Shown here in pieces: positions 34,658-42,792 of a stretch of DNA of 47,382 bases. The DNA is taken from NCBI GenBank assembly GCA_001873995.1, contig MNVR01000029.1, positions 1-47,382 of the forward strand, given 5' to 3'. The stretch's first letter is position 1, and each line of letters starts with the position of its first letter. The position numbers and the translations under genes are program-made. This stretch comes from Candidatus Phelpsiimicrobium noxiivivens (GTDB lineage: Bacteria; Omnitrophota; Gorgyraeia; Velamenicoccales; Velamenicoccaceae). The notes under the pieces are model-generated. The model was not told where the DNA came from. It did not search any database and saw nothing but the letters and a program-made list of their open reading frames with translations.

Positions 34658-34686
34658 ATTTTACAATACAGCTCAATAGGTGTCAA
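34658..34686 (-). promoter_or_regulatory. Sigma70 promoter of gpsA-tRNA-Pro
   Basis: TTGACA (34686-34681) and TAAAAT (34663-34658) with a 17-base spacer on the minus strand. The -35 box overlaps the stop codon of the patatin fragment. The transcript would have a leader of about 50 bases before the gpsA ATG. Confidence 0.8.
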
Positions 34687-35231
34687 GAAACCAATTCCCT
34701 GATCTCTTGCAAATGAAGAAGAGCTTCATCTTCACCTCGCTTGATCAGATCCTTCGCTTTTTCAAAATCAGCCCAGGATACAGACGTCATATCAGGATGG
34801 AGAATAACATCTGAAATGTCTAAACCGCTAACCTGAGCCAACCGGTATTCAATGGATTGAACGCTTGACACTATCACATCAAAAATATTGGGCCTTTCCA
34901 AACCGCCCCTGTTATTCTGGCCCGCGGTGCGCTCAATATCGTCAGGACTAGGCAAAACATTGACTGAGATTATCATTTTCGCTCCGGATCCAACAAGAAC
35001 ATCAGTAGGAAGCGGATCAAGAATACTACCGTCTATATAATAATGGCCGGCTATCTCATAAGGGATGAACACGCCAGGCAGTGAAATGCTTGCCATAACC
35101 GCGTCAACAAGCGAGCCGCTATCAAAAACAACCTGTTTCATGCTTATACAGTCGCTTGCGACAGCTTTAAAAGGCCGCTTGATATCGCGAAAAGTCAAAT
35201 TGCCAATGTATTTATTTAAAAAATTATGCAC
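34683..35231 (-). CDS. Patatin C-terminal fragment
   Basis: This 182-codon frame holds the second half of a patatin-like phospholipase: HNFLNKYIGNLTF, PFKAVASDC, LPGVFIPYEIAGHYYIDGSILDPLP. The Asp of DGS is the second member of the Ser-Asp catalytic dyad. Upstream of its first Met the frame extends through IHGRHV, matching the family's GLI-G motif, and meets the preceding fragment at a one-base deletion near 35240. It is part of the broken gene 34683-36609 and probably not made on its own. Confidence 0.7.
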   Translation of the reverse strand: MHNFLNKYIGNLTFRDIKRPFKAVASDCISMKQVVFDSGSLVDAVMASISLPGVFIPYEIAGHYYIDGSILDPLPTDVLVGSGAKMIISVNVLPSPDDIERTAGQNNRGGLERPNIFDVIVSSVQSIEYRLAQVSGLDISDVILHPDMTSVSWADFEKAKDLIKRGEDEALLHLQEIRELVS

Positions 35232-35391
35232 GTGCCTGCCATGAATAAGCCCATGCGCCGAAAAGCAAGGTCATCTATACCAAAAAGATATTTTTTATCC
35301 TTATTTTTAAGGATCATGTTCTCCACTTCGCTGGTTGTAAAACCCGCGCACCATAATGTTCCTATAAGCGCGCCCATGCTGGAACCGCAGA

Positions 35392-35616
35392 CTATATCAA
35401 TAGGTACCCCTTTTTTTCCAATACCTTCAACACGCCTATATGTGATAACCCCATAGCGGAGCCACTCCCCAAAGCAAGCCCAACTAAAACTTCACCTGCC
35501 TGGCGCGCTATACGCCTTATTGCCTTAGAATATGGGTCAATAAAATCATCCTGCGCGAAGAAAAAACCATTTTTATGCGGCCGAGGGAAAGTCGCGAATA
35601 TTTGTTGCCGCGGCAA
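35392..35616 (-). CDS. Patatin N-terminal fragment
   Basis: This 74-codon piece carries the oxyanion-hole region of a patatin domain (VGLALGSGSAMGLSHIGVLKVLEKKG) and stops soon after a run of seven As and four Gs. The -1 frame continues VPIDIVCGSSMGALIGTLWCAG with the nucleophile Ser, which shows that both belong to one gene. Its own frame extends upstream of the first Met to join the MinD-like fragment. Confidence 0.65.
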   Translation of the reverse strand: MPRQQIFATFPRPHKNGFFFAQDDFIDPYSKAIRRIARQAGEVLVGLALGSGSAMGLSHIGVLKVLEKKGYLLI

Positions 35617-35642
35617 AACAGGCGCTTCTCCTTCAAAAAGTA

Positions 35643-36053
35643 TTAAGCGAATTTTTTCTTTAACTCCAGGCCCTGCCCTGCTCCTGAATTATCCATTACA
35701 ACAAATATATGTTTTACAGATAATGCATCAGGCGCCAATAAAAGGTGGACAACATCTGATTGAGACAAAACCTTAAATACATCCTGAGCGCTATTTGATG
35801 TAAGCACCACAATACAATAATGGTGATCATTGGCAAGCAACGTGAGGATGGAAACAAGCAGAGATGCATCAAATTTTTTTTGTTCTCCGAAGCTCACGCG
35901 TAAGACATCGATACCTTTCTCGTGATGAATGATCTTTGGATCAACGTCTTCAGCGCGAAAAAATTTTCCAAGAGGCAAAAAAGAGCTGCAAGCGCCTAAT
36001 CGCAAGGCTTCACACACAACGCCTCCTGTCGCCGCGGCATCCACAACGATCAC
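35643..36053 (-). CDS. Degenerate MinD-like domain fragment
   Basis: A 136-codon frame starting at a GTG: VIVVDAAATGGVVCEALRLGA, then a Rossmann-like pattern with VLTSNSAQDVFKVL and HIFVVMDNS. It resembles the second half of a MinD/ParA-fold domain found between cNMP-binding and patatin domains in some NTE-like proteins. The first half lies in the preceding fragment, with a frame change in the A8 run near 36050. Confidence 0.6.
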   Translation of the reverse strand: MIVVDAAATGGVVCEALRLGACSSFLPLGKFFRAEDVDPKIIHHEKGIDVLRVSFGEQKKFDASLLVSILTLLANDHHYCIVVLTSNSAQDVFKVLSQSDVVHLLLAPDALSVKHIFVVMDNSGAGQGLELKKKFA

Positions 36054-36609
36054 TTGTTTTTTTTGTCTGTCTTTTTAAACCTATAGCAAGGTTAAGCGCG
36101 TAAAGTGAGCTATCCAGAAGATCCACATCTTCGGAATATACCGAAATTATAGTGCTTTCAAAAATAGATTTTGGATGAAGATCTTTTCTTTTTAGCCTTC
36201 TGGAAAGCATCTGACTCAAGTCAATAGCGAGACTCGGCATGCTCTTTAGGATGGCGTTAAAATCACGCTGCGATATCTTGGCAAGGACCGTGTCGTTAAC
36301 AGCCCTGGCGCTCACAGAATGAGGTTCTCCCGTAAGCAGAGATATAAAACCGAAATATTTTCCTCTATGGATATATTCCAGCGTCTCTTCGCGCCCATCG
36401 TTATTAATAAAAATTTCAGCCCTGCCAGAAAGGAGGCAATAAAAAGCATCCGGAGGAGAACCCTGGGAGTAGATCATTTGCGATCGTTTGACTTCAACTA
36501 TCTCCAAAGAATTACAAACGATCTTTCTTTCAATAAAATTGAGTCCGTTAAATAGCGGTATGTAACGCAGGATAAGCGGCCTGTCAAATAATAAGCTCGG
36601 TCTATCCAT
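36010..36609 (-). CDS. Cyclic-nucleotide-binding (CRP-like) domain fragment
   Basis: A 199-codon frame whose first 140 residues form a cNMP-binding beta-roll: PLFNGLNFIERKIVCNSLEIVEV, YSQGSPPDAFYCLLSGRAEIFI, GKYFGFISLLTGEPHSVSARAV. It has no helix-turn-helix. The phosphate-binding cassette is atypical, lacking the Arg-rich GExxxL...R of true cAMP binders. The last 25 codons are out of the ancestral frame. It starts six bases after the thymidylate-synthase-like gene. Confidence 0.7.
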   Translation of the reverse strand: MDRPSLLFDRPLILRYIPLFNGLNFIERKIVCNSLEIVEVKRSQMIYSQGSPPDAFYCLLSGRAEIFINNDGREETLEYIHRGKYFGFISLLTGEPHSVSARAVNDTVLAKISQRDFNAILKSMPSLAIDLSQMLSRRLKRKDLHPKSIFESTIISVYSEDVDLLDSSLYALNLAIGLKRQTKKTSDRCGCRGDRRRCV

Positions 36610-36615
36610 CAGCTT

Positions 36616-37365
36616 TTAAGAAATGATCTTATCTGTTTTTTTGGTGCGGATCTTAGCGACTTCCCAAGAATAATCATAAAGGTGAAGGCCTTTGGAAACA
36701 GCAATTATCTCTCCATCCTCTACTCCGATCATATCAGCCATATATTGCTTTACGAGCTCGAGGCCACCCAAGTTGGAAGGAAAACCACCCCATAGGTCCC
36801 AAGACCTAAAATATAAAATAAAATGCAGTTTATTATGTCGTATCCGCGTGTCAATAAGCCTAAGGCATGGCGGATCGGCAAGCTGTATGTCTGATGGCAT
36901 CCCGATCTCCATGACAGCCTGATTCGTGCCAGGCCCATCTTCCTTATACATGCGGATCACTTCCTCTATCTGATTGACTTTAAGCGGCAGTTCCTGTATA
37001 AGTTCTTTGCCTGCCTTTTGGCATTTTATTCGCACTTTGGGATCCACCAGGCGTTCACCATAAGTGTAATCTTCCGTGTCAGTCTTAGCACCCGTCAAAA
37101 GATAAGACAAATATCCTTGTATGTATTCCATATCCGTGGGAGCGGGAATATTCAGGCCTTCAGGGATGATGGGTATTATCTGGTGAGATGGTTTTTTTAC
37201 GCGGACTACTACAAAATCAAACTCAAGCCTCTTAGCCCCTTTATAACTTCCGCGGGTAATGGTATATACTTTTCCCTGATCAAGAATAGCGCTAAGCGCC
37301 TGGAACCACGCGTCGTCAAGATCAAAGGCATTTATAAATACAGGATTCAAAAATTCTTCCGTCAT
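36616..37365 (-). CDS. Thymidylate-synthase-like protein (ThyA superfamily, archaeal-like)
   Basis: The C-terminal half of this 249-residue protein matches the ThyA fold: PPC with Cys167 as the likely nucleophile, FRSWD (Arg187, Ser188, Asp190) for phosphate binding, GFPSNLGGL with Asn198, and LHLYDYSW with His228 and Tyr230. ThyA enzymes methylate dUMP to dTMP using methylenetetrahydrofolate. The N-terminal half is poorly matched and the spacing is that of the archaeal-type and unusual bacterial members. It overlaps the upstream receiver gene by four bases (ATGA), an odd neighbour for a nucleotide enzyme. It could make dTMP or hydroxymethylate another pyrimidine. No DHFR or thyX is in the window. 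Confidence 0.75.
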   Translation of the reverse strand: MTEEFLNPVFINAFDLDDAWFQALSAILDQGKVYTITRGSYKGAKRLEFDFVVVRVKKPSHQIIPIIPEGLNIPAPTDMEYIQGYLSYLLTGAKTDTEDYTYGERLVDPKVRIKCQKAGKELIQELPLKVNQIEEVIRMYKEDGPGTNQAVMEIGMPSDIQLADPPCLRLIDTRIRHNKLHFILYFRSWDLWGGFPSNLGGLELVKQYMADMIGVEDGEIIAVSKGLHLYDYSWEVAKIRTKKTDKIIS

Positions 37366-37739
37366 TGTTTTCCGATTATACTTTTGATCTCACCTAAAAG
37401 GTCTTCAACCTCATAAGGTTTAGCTACAAAATAGTTCCGCCCGGACTCGTGCCCTTCCAAATGCTCTTCTCTTTTAGTGAACAGGCATGTCAGAAAAAGT
37501 ATAGGGATATCTTTTGTTTTTGGATCTTCATGCAAACGAGCCGCAGTTTCGGAACCATCCATTTCCGGCATAAGGATATCTAAAATTATCAGGTCCGGAT
37601 GATCGAGCTTTGCTATTCCTAACGCGTCTTTCCCGTTCGATGCCGTAAAGACCTCATAGCCGCACGCGAGCAATCTTTTTTCCAAAAGAGCCAACATTTC
37701 CTTCTCATCATCAACGGCCAAGATCTTCTTTTTAGGCAT
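37362..37739 (-). CDS. Single-domain response regulator 1
   Basis: A 125-residue stand-alone receiver: KILAVDDEKEMLALLE, phospho-acceptor LIILDILMPEMDG, the Thr switch ILFLTCLFTKREE and the Lys in YFVAKPYEV. No output domain. It closely resembles the next receiver upstream (same FLTCLFTK and FVAKPY), so the two are recent paralogues. It overlaps the thymidylate-synthase-like gene by four bases. Confidence 0.93.
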   Translation of the reverse strand: MPKKKILAVDDEKEMLALLEKRLLACGYEVFTASNGKDALGIAKLDHPDLIILDILMPEMDGSETAARLHEDPKTKDIPILFLTCLFTKREEHLEGHESGRNYFVAKPYEVEDLLGEIKSIIGKQ

Positions 37740-37771
37740 ATCTCTTACCCTTTCTCAAGTTGGCAGTTAGG

Positions 37772-38143
37772 CTACTTTATCCTCTTATCTATTTCCGTTA
37801 AAAGTTCAGTAACATCGTAAGGCTTAGCTACAAAAAAATTCTGCCCTAAAAGATGGCCGCAGACCTCTTCTTCATGTTTAGTGAATAGGCATGTCAAAAA
37901 TAAAATAGGTATAGCTTTAGTTTTTGGGTCACTTCGTAAAATAGAGGCTACCTCAGAGCCATCCATGACCGGCATAGCGATATCTAAAATAATGAGATCC
38001 GGCAATTTTTTTACGGCAAGCTCAATGGCTTCTTTACCGCAAGACGCTTTAATAACATCATATCCGACCTTTATCAGCCTTTCTCCCAAAAGCACAAGCA
38101 CATCCGGTTCATCATCTACAATAAGTATCTTCTTCTTTTCCAT
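37772..38143 (-). CDS. Single-domain response regulator 2
   Basis: A receiver domain of 123 residues from ATG at 38143 (MEKKKILIVDDEPDV), chosen because AAGGGG lies just upstream; the longer frame to 38197 adds a basic stretch unlike a receiver. It has LIILDIAMPVMDGSE, ILFLTCLFTKHEE and FFVAKPYDV. No output domain. It lies between two other receivers and belongs to the kinase cluster. Confidence 0.92.
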   Translation of the reverse strand: MEKKKILIVDDEPDVLVLLGERLIKVGYDVIKASCGKEAIELAVKKLPDLIILDIAMPVMDGSEVASILRSDPKTKAIPILFLTCLFTKHEEEVCGHLLGQNFFVAKPYDVTELLTEIDKRIK

Positions 38144-38157
38144 TTTATGCCCCTTGG

Positions 38158-38168
38158 TTTTGTATATT
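38158..38168 (-). promoter_or_regulatory. Shared leader motif AATATACAAAA, copy 3
   Basis: On the minus strand CAATATACAAAA is followed by CC and AAGGGG before the receiver at 38143. It is identical over 11 bases to the copies before the LysM gene and groEL. It overlaps the end of response regulator 3. Confidence 0.45.
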
Positions 38169-38171
38169 GTT

Positions 38172-38570
38172 TTATTCCTTCCCTTCCTCTTTACCACCTT
38201 TTAAAGCCATCTTTATTACAAAATTAAGCTTTTCAGGATCATAAGGTTTTGTCAAAAAAAAGTCGCCCCCTGCTTCCTTGCCAAGCTCTATGTCCTCTTT
38301 TTGAGCCAAAACACTTAAAAATACCACAGAGATCTGCTTTGTCTTATAATCGCTTTTAAGTTTTTTGCAGACCTCAACACCGTTGAAATAAGGCATCATA
38401 ATGTCCAGTATAATCAGATCAGGTTTTTTATCCTTAGCTATTTCAATGCCGGCGTATCCGTCTTCGGCTACGAAGACTTCGTATCCGAAAGAGATGAGCC
38501 TGAATTTCAGCAGATTCCGTAAGCCTGCTTCATCATCAATGATCAAAATTGATCTTTTTTCCTGAGTCAT
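38172..38570 (-). CDS. Single-domain response regulator 3
   Basis: A 132-residue receiver: RSILIIDDEAGLRNLLK, LIILDIMMPYFNGVE, VVFLSVLAQKED and FFLTKPYDPEKL. It differs from the other two in its switch region (LSVLAQKEDIELG) and is more distant. Its start overlaps the kinase stop by one base, so the kinase and this regulator are directly coupled and it is the best candidate for the kinase's first partner. Confidence 0.93.
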   Translation of the reverse strand: MTQEKRSILIIDDEAGLRNLLKFRLISFGYEVFVAEDGYAGIEIAKDKKPDLIILDIMMPYFNGVEVCKKLKSDYKTKQISVVFLSVLAQKEDIELGKEAGGDFFLTKPYDPEKLNFVIKMALKGGKEEGKE

Positions 38571-41500
38571 TATTTTTGCTTTTCAACAGGTAGAGAAAAA
38601 TAAAAAGTAGAGCCAACTCCCACTTTTGATTCAGCCCAGATCTGGCCGCCCATCGCTTCAACAAGATTTCTTGAGATATAAAGGCCTAGCCCTGTGCCAC
38701 CTACTCTACGGACTAAGGTAGAGTCCAATTGCACAAACTTGCCAAAGAGGCGGACCAACTCATTAGGTACTATGCCTGCGCCTTCGTCTCTTATACCAAA
38801 TTCCACAAGATCCCTGTTCCTGCGCGCGAATAACGTAATCCTGCTTTTCTCTCTGGTAAACTTAATGGCATTGTCCAAAAGATTCATCAACACCTGTATA
38901 AGCCGATCCTTGTCTGACATGACGAGGGGAAGGCCTTTTTCCATATCCGTTACAAAGACCATGCCGCGTTTTTCTATCTCAAACTTCACCAAAGAATAAA
39001 CCTGCTCAATAATATTATAAATGTCACACGGGGCAGTATTTACTTTTAAAAGATTGGACTGTATCTTAGATATATCCAGGATATCACCGATCAAACGGTT
39101 AAGCCTCTTTATATTGGATAAGGCTATAGCCAGGCACTCACCCTGCGATTTATTAAGCTTCCCCTGCGTTCCGTCCGCGACTATTTCAACGCCCTCTTTA
39201 ATAGCGGACAAAGGTGTGCGCAGCTCATGCGACACCATAGAAACAAATTCTGATTTTATTTTCTCTATCCTCTTGCGTTCCGTAACATCGCGTATATTGC
39301 ACTGGATTATTCTTTTATCTTCAACGTAATACAGTGAAGCGCGCCACTCAACCGCGATATCTTTACCTGTTAAAGTCTTTAATAAAACGTCGTCTTTTAA
39401 AACAGTTACATTGCTCTTTAATTCCTCCAGGGTATCTTCAAAAACCTTTAAATCCCGCAGGCCAGGGACTTCGCCATAATGCATATTCTGTATCTGCCCG
39501 CGGGTGCACCCCAGGAGATCAAGCACATATGGGTTAGCATCAATAATCTTACCACTATCAGTGTCAATAATCAATATACCGTCCTGGGCTGACTCAAACA
39601 ACCTCCTGAACATAAGCTCTGACCCCTGCAGGGCCTTTGTCCTCTCCTTAACGAGGCTTTCTAATTTTTGAGTGTAATGGCGCAGTTCATCCTCAAGCCG
39701 TTTGCGGTCGCTAACGTCCTTGGAAAGATGTATAACGCCGATCACATTACCTTTCTCGTCCTTTAACGGTGATAAAATCACGTCCTCATAGGTCTTTTTC
39801 CCATCACTGCCCAAATGAACATGTGTCGCCTCAATGATCTTACCTTGTTCTGACACCTCTTTAAAATCGCACGCTTCACACGACGGACAAAAATGCGTCC
39901 TAAGGTCAAAACACCCTTTTCCTATCACCTCTTCTTTTTTAAGCCCGGTGAATTCTAAAAATCTTTTATTGACGTCTAAGATCGTCTTTTTGTGACAGTC
40001 CAGCACCATAAGCTTATCGCCAATGGAATTAATGACATTTTTAGACAAGGCGCGTTCATATTCAAGGAGTTCTATGATCCTCTTTTTATCGGTGATATCA
40101 AGTGTCAATTCCAGGACCTGTTCTACCTCACCGCATTCGTTCTTCAACGGAGTGCAGATAAGAGAAAAATCCATGATCTTCCCATCCTTAAGGACAGACC
40201 GCGTTTCAGCAGTCTGGATCTCGCCAGTCTCAAAAGTCAGTTTTGTGGGGCACCCATCGCAGATACTATGCTTGGACTGATAGGCCTCATAACACTTCTT
40301 ACCCCTGATAGAATCAAGTTTACCGAACCACTTCTCCAATGTCTCATTGACCCAGACTATCTCAAAATCTCTATTGACTAAAGAAAGCCCCGCGCCGATA
40401 GAAGCAGCTATCTTATTTAACCTATCCCGTTCCTCTATTAAACTGTTCTGAGTTTTATAAAAGGCCCGTTCCGCGGATTTACGGCTGGTCAGATCAACTC
40501 CTACGAAAACGATACCAGTTAATTCTCCTCGTTCGTTATGAAGGCCGTTCGGCATCAAATAAACAGGAAAGGCCGTGCCATCTTTCCTGACGTAAGTCCA
40601 TTCTCTCGCTAAAAAATAACCATGCCGCGCGCTTTCCGTAAAAATATCAAAACCCTCTAAGCGCTTGCCTAACTTATCAAACATTTCTTCACCAAACGCG
40701 CTAACTTCCGCGCGCGAATGAAAGATCAGCGGCGTCTGTTTACCTACCATTTCATGCTCTGAATATCCCAATAAATGCTCAGCGCCCTTATTAAAAACAA
40801 TGATGTTACCTTTTAGATCCATAGCTATGATAGAAACAAGGCTGGCGCCGTCTAACACACTCCGTAACTGCGAATGAGCCGCTGCTAATTGTTCCTCAAA
40901 ATGTTTATGTTCAGAAAAATCCTGTATTAAACCTATCCCAAAAAGGATATGCCCTTTCGGGTCCTTGACCGGAAAAAGAGTCATTATAACACTCACTTCA
41001 CCGTTACGCGTCCTATGTATTGTCTCAGATAAGAACATAACGCCTGAAAACACCTTTTTAGCGGCCGATTCCGCATCCGGAATACCGAATAGATCAATGA
41101 ATCTTTGGCTTAAAAGTGGATCTTTTTCATTGACTACCTCGTCTTTCTCAAAACCATAAAGGCGCTCAGCGCCAAAATTCCACAAAATGATCCTTAGATC
41201 TCTATCAAACCCGAATATAGCGTTAGGAGAATTATTAAGGATACCCTTAAATGTCTCTTCTGACCTTGCCAGTTCAGCCTCAGCTTCTTTTAAGTTGCCA
41301 AGGGCCTTATTTAAATTCTCCTTCTGTACTTCAAGCTCTAAACTTTTAAGCAAAAAAATTATCAGAAATGAATATCCCACTATCAGAAGCACAAAAAACG
41401 CCATAATGACGAACAACACATAAAGCCTTACCCTGTAGACCTGAGACTGCACTTTATTAGCGTCCAGATCAACGCCTAAGATCCCTGAAACATCTCTCTC

Positions 41501-42706
41501 AGCCCCAAAAAGTGGAATAAAAACAGAGAATGAACGGCCGCCATTAAAATCAAGATAGGGGCCAACGATAGTAGGCTTCTTGCCATAATAAGCGTCAGCT
41601 ATTGTCTTTTGCGGTATGCGATCGCCAAAAGAAGGCCTAACCATAAAAGGATATATCTGAGCCTGGCTACCCACTAAAAACAGAGGTTTACCTTGAGTAA
41701 AATGAATTAAATACAGAGATTTTGCAAAATGCGACATCTCAGCCAACTCGCTCATGCGGCTATGCATGAAGCGATACTTCTGATAAACCATATTGTCGCG
41801 CGAGCCTAAAAAAGCCTTTAGATCTACGGTCCCAACGGATTCCTGAAGCAGCCGCGCGTCCGACAAGATCATCCTGCTCATATGCTGTCTTTCATATACC
41901 TCTGCGCTTGAAAGAACATTAAAACCAGCTAATAAAAAACTAAAATACAAAAATATAAAAGAAACCAGGATGAACTTTATGCGCCTGCCTAACTTGCCTA
42001 TGCCAGGCATAAATAATGTCACCCGGGTAATATAATAGACAAAAAGAAAAGCTGCCAGGGTAGCCAGAACACCCCTAAATAACTGAATGGGTATTTGTGT
42101 AAATTCAATAAAAGAAGGATCGTTCAGCACAGATGCCAGCCACAGATGTGACTTAGGGGCAATTAAGCCTGCAGAAAACGCGTAGAGGAAAAATAAAATA
42201 CTCAGGCAAGGATATATGACAGGAAGGAATTTGCCGATCGCCCTCCTTGGAAGGATAAAAAAAACGAAAGCCGTTCCCAATGCCCCGGGCAACCCAAAGA
42301 AGTATCTTATAGAGCCATTCGCGCAGTTATAATAATCAGGCCCTGAAAAATTAAAAACGATAAGAAACAAAGATATAGCGACCGCGTAAACCCACAAATG
42401 TATCCTTAAACGCGTCAGAATATTTACAGAACGCCGAGCGAACTCCATAAGGAACAAAAATGAGACTGCCAATAAGACAAGGCGCCAAAATTCCAAAAAA
42501 TGCTGATCAACGAACGAGATGGCAAGCATATCCAGCCACTCATTAAGCCCATGGATAAAACCAAAAAAGCTCAAAAACAACCATGGCAGAGTCTTTTTAG
42601 GCCTCTCCCTGTAATTCAATACGAGACACGCTGTCCCTAAAAAGAAAAAAGCGGCCCCATAAAACAGGAAAATAAAATCAAGATTATCGGTGAGTAACTG
42701 TCTCAT
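38570..42706 (-). CDS. Hybrid-free sensor histidine kinase with membrane sensor and five PAS domains
   Basis: A 1378-residue membrane kinase. Residues 1 to about 265 hold seven or eight membrane segments. Residues about 270 to 430 form an extracytoplasmic sensor of dCACHE-like pattern (YERQHMSRMILSDARLLQES, then GGRSFSVFIPLFG and SGILGVDLD), closed by another membrane segment. Five PAS domains follow (starting near 485, 620, 755, 880, 1020). PAS3 carries CYEAYQSKHSICDGCP and PAS4 CFDLRTHFCPSCEACDF, Cys patterns that suggest a redox or metal-linked switch. HisKA (SHELRTPLSAIKEG) and HATPase (LLDNAIKF, DEGAGI, GGTGLGL) complete it. It has no receiver of its own; three separate receivers follow. 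The ligand is unknown. Confidence 0.93.
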   Translation of the reverse strand: MRQLLTDNLDFIFLFYGAAFFFLGTACLVLNYRERPKKTLPWLFLSFFGFIHGLNEWLDMLAISFVDQHFLEFWRLVLLAVSFLFLMEFARRSVNILTRLRIHLWVYAVAISLFLIVFNFSGPDYYNCANGSIRYFFGLPGALGTAFVFFILPRRAIGKFLPVIYPCLSILFFLYAFSAGLIAPKSHLWLASVLNDPSFIEFTQIPIQLFRGVLATLAAFLFVYYITRVTLFMPGIGKLGRRIKFILVSFIFLYFSFLLAGFNVLSSAEVYERQHMSRMILSDARLLQESVGTVDLKAFLGSRDNMVYQKYRFMHSRMSELAEMSHFAKSLYLIHFTQGKPLFLVGSQAQIYPFMVRPSFGDRIPQKTIADAYYGKKPTIVGPYLDFNGGRSFSVFIPLFGAERDVSGILGVDLDANKVQSQVYRVRLYVLFVIMAFFVLLIVGYSFLIIFLLKSLELEVQKENLNKALGNLKEAEAELARSEETFKGILNNSPNAIFGFDRDLRIILWNFGAERLYGFEKDEVVNEKDPLLSQRFIDLFGIPDAESAAKKVFSGVMFLSETIHRTRNGEVSVIMTLFPVKDPKGHILFGIGLIQDFSEHKHFEEQLAAAHSQLRSVLDGASLVSIIAMDLKGNIIVFNKGAEHLLGYSEHEMVGKQTPLIFHSRAEVSAFGEEMFDKLGKRLEGFDIFTESARHGYFLAREWTYVRKDGTAFPVYLMPNGLHNERGELTGIVFVGVDLTSRKSAERAFYKTQNSLIEERDRLNKIAASIGAGLSLVNRDFEIVWVNETLEKWFGKLDSIRGKKCYEAYQSKHSICDGCPTKLTFETGEIQTAETRSVLKDGKIMDFSLICTPLKNECGEVEQVLELTLDITDKKRIIELLEYERALSKNVINSIGDKLMVLDCHKKTILDVNKRFLEFTGLKKEEVIGKGCFDLRTHFCPSCEACDFKEVSEQGKIIEATHVHLGSDGKKTYEDVILSPLKDEKGNVIGVIHLSKDVSDRKRLEDELRHYTQKLESLVKERTKALQGSELMFRRLFESAQDGILIIDTDSGKIIDANPYVLDLLGCTRGQIQNMHYGEVPGLRDLKVFEDTLEELKSNVTVLKDDVLLKTLTGKDIAVEWRASLYYVEDKRIIQCNIRDVTERKRIEKIKSEFVSMVSHELRTPLSAIKEGVEIVADGTQGKLNKSQGECLAIALSNIKRLNRLIGDILDISKIQSNLLKVNTAPCDIYNIIEQVYSLVKFEIEKRGMVFVTDMEKGLPLVMSDKDRLIQVLMNLLDNAIKFTREKSRITLFARRNRDLVEFGIRDEGAGIVPNELVRLFGKFVQLDSTLVRRVGGTGLGLYISRNLVEAMGGQIWAESKVGVGSTFYFSLPVEKQK

Positions 42707-42717
42707 GATGTAACCTT

Positions 42718-42747
42718 ATGCTATCACAAGTAGTTAATGAAATCAAA
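42718..42747 (-). promoter_or_regulatory. Possible sigma70 promoter of the kinase cluster
   Basis: TTTGAT (42747-42742) and TAGCAT (42723-42718) with an 18-base spacer lie before the kinase ATG, followed by AAGG as ribosome site. The match is modest. The rest of the 86-bp gap shows nothing else. Confidence 0.35.
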
Positions 42748-42792
42748 TGGAAGGATGGCCTGGCGAAGTAATGAAAAAAATAAGGCTTCTTG

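Larger units (their letters stand above)
34683..36609 (-). pseudogene. Broken cNMP-binding / MinD-like / patatin phospholipase gene
   Basis: Four or five reading-frame pieces in order make one NTE-type protein of about 640 residues: cyclic-nucleotide-binding domain (36609 to about 36180), a degenerate MinD/ParA-like domain without Walker A (FESTIISVYSEDVDLLDSS, then VIVVDAAATGG), and a patatin domain with GSGSAMGLSHIGVL, the nucleophile motif GSSMG (about 35375) and DGS. Frame changes occur near 36050 (A8 run, +1), 35655 (A6 run, -1), 35410 (A AAA AAG, -1) and 35240 (-1). Neighbouring genes are all intact, so clustered sequencing error is less likely than decay, though three of the four sites are homopolymers. 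Such proteins hydrolyse phospholipids at the membrane. Confidence 0.75.

Noticed and set aside
36010-36609. Stand-alone CRP-type transcription factor
   Set aside because: No helix-turn-helix follows the cNMP-binding domain, and the next frames continue as MinD-like and patatin domains of one ancestral gene.
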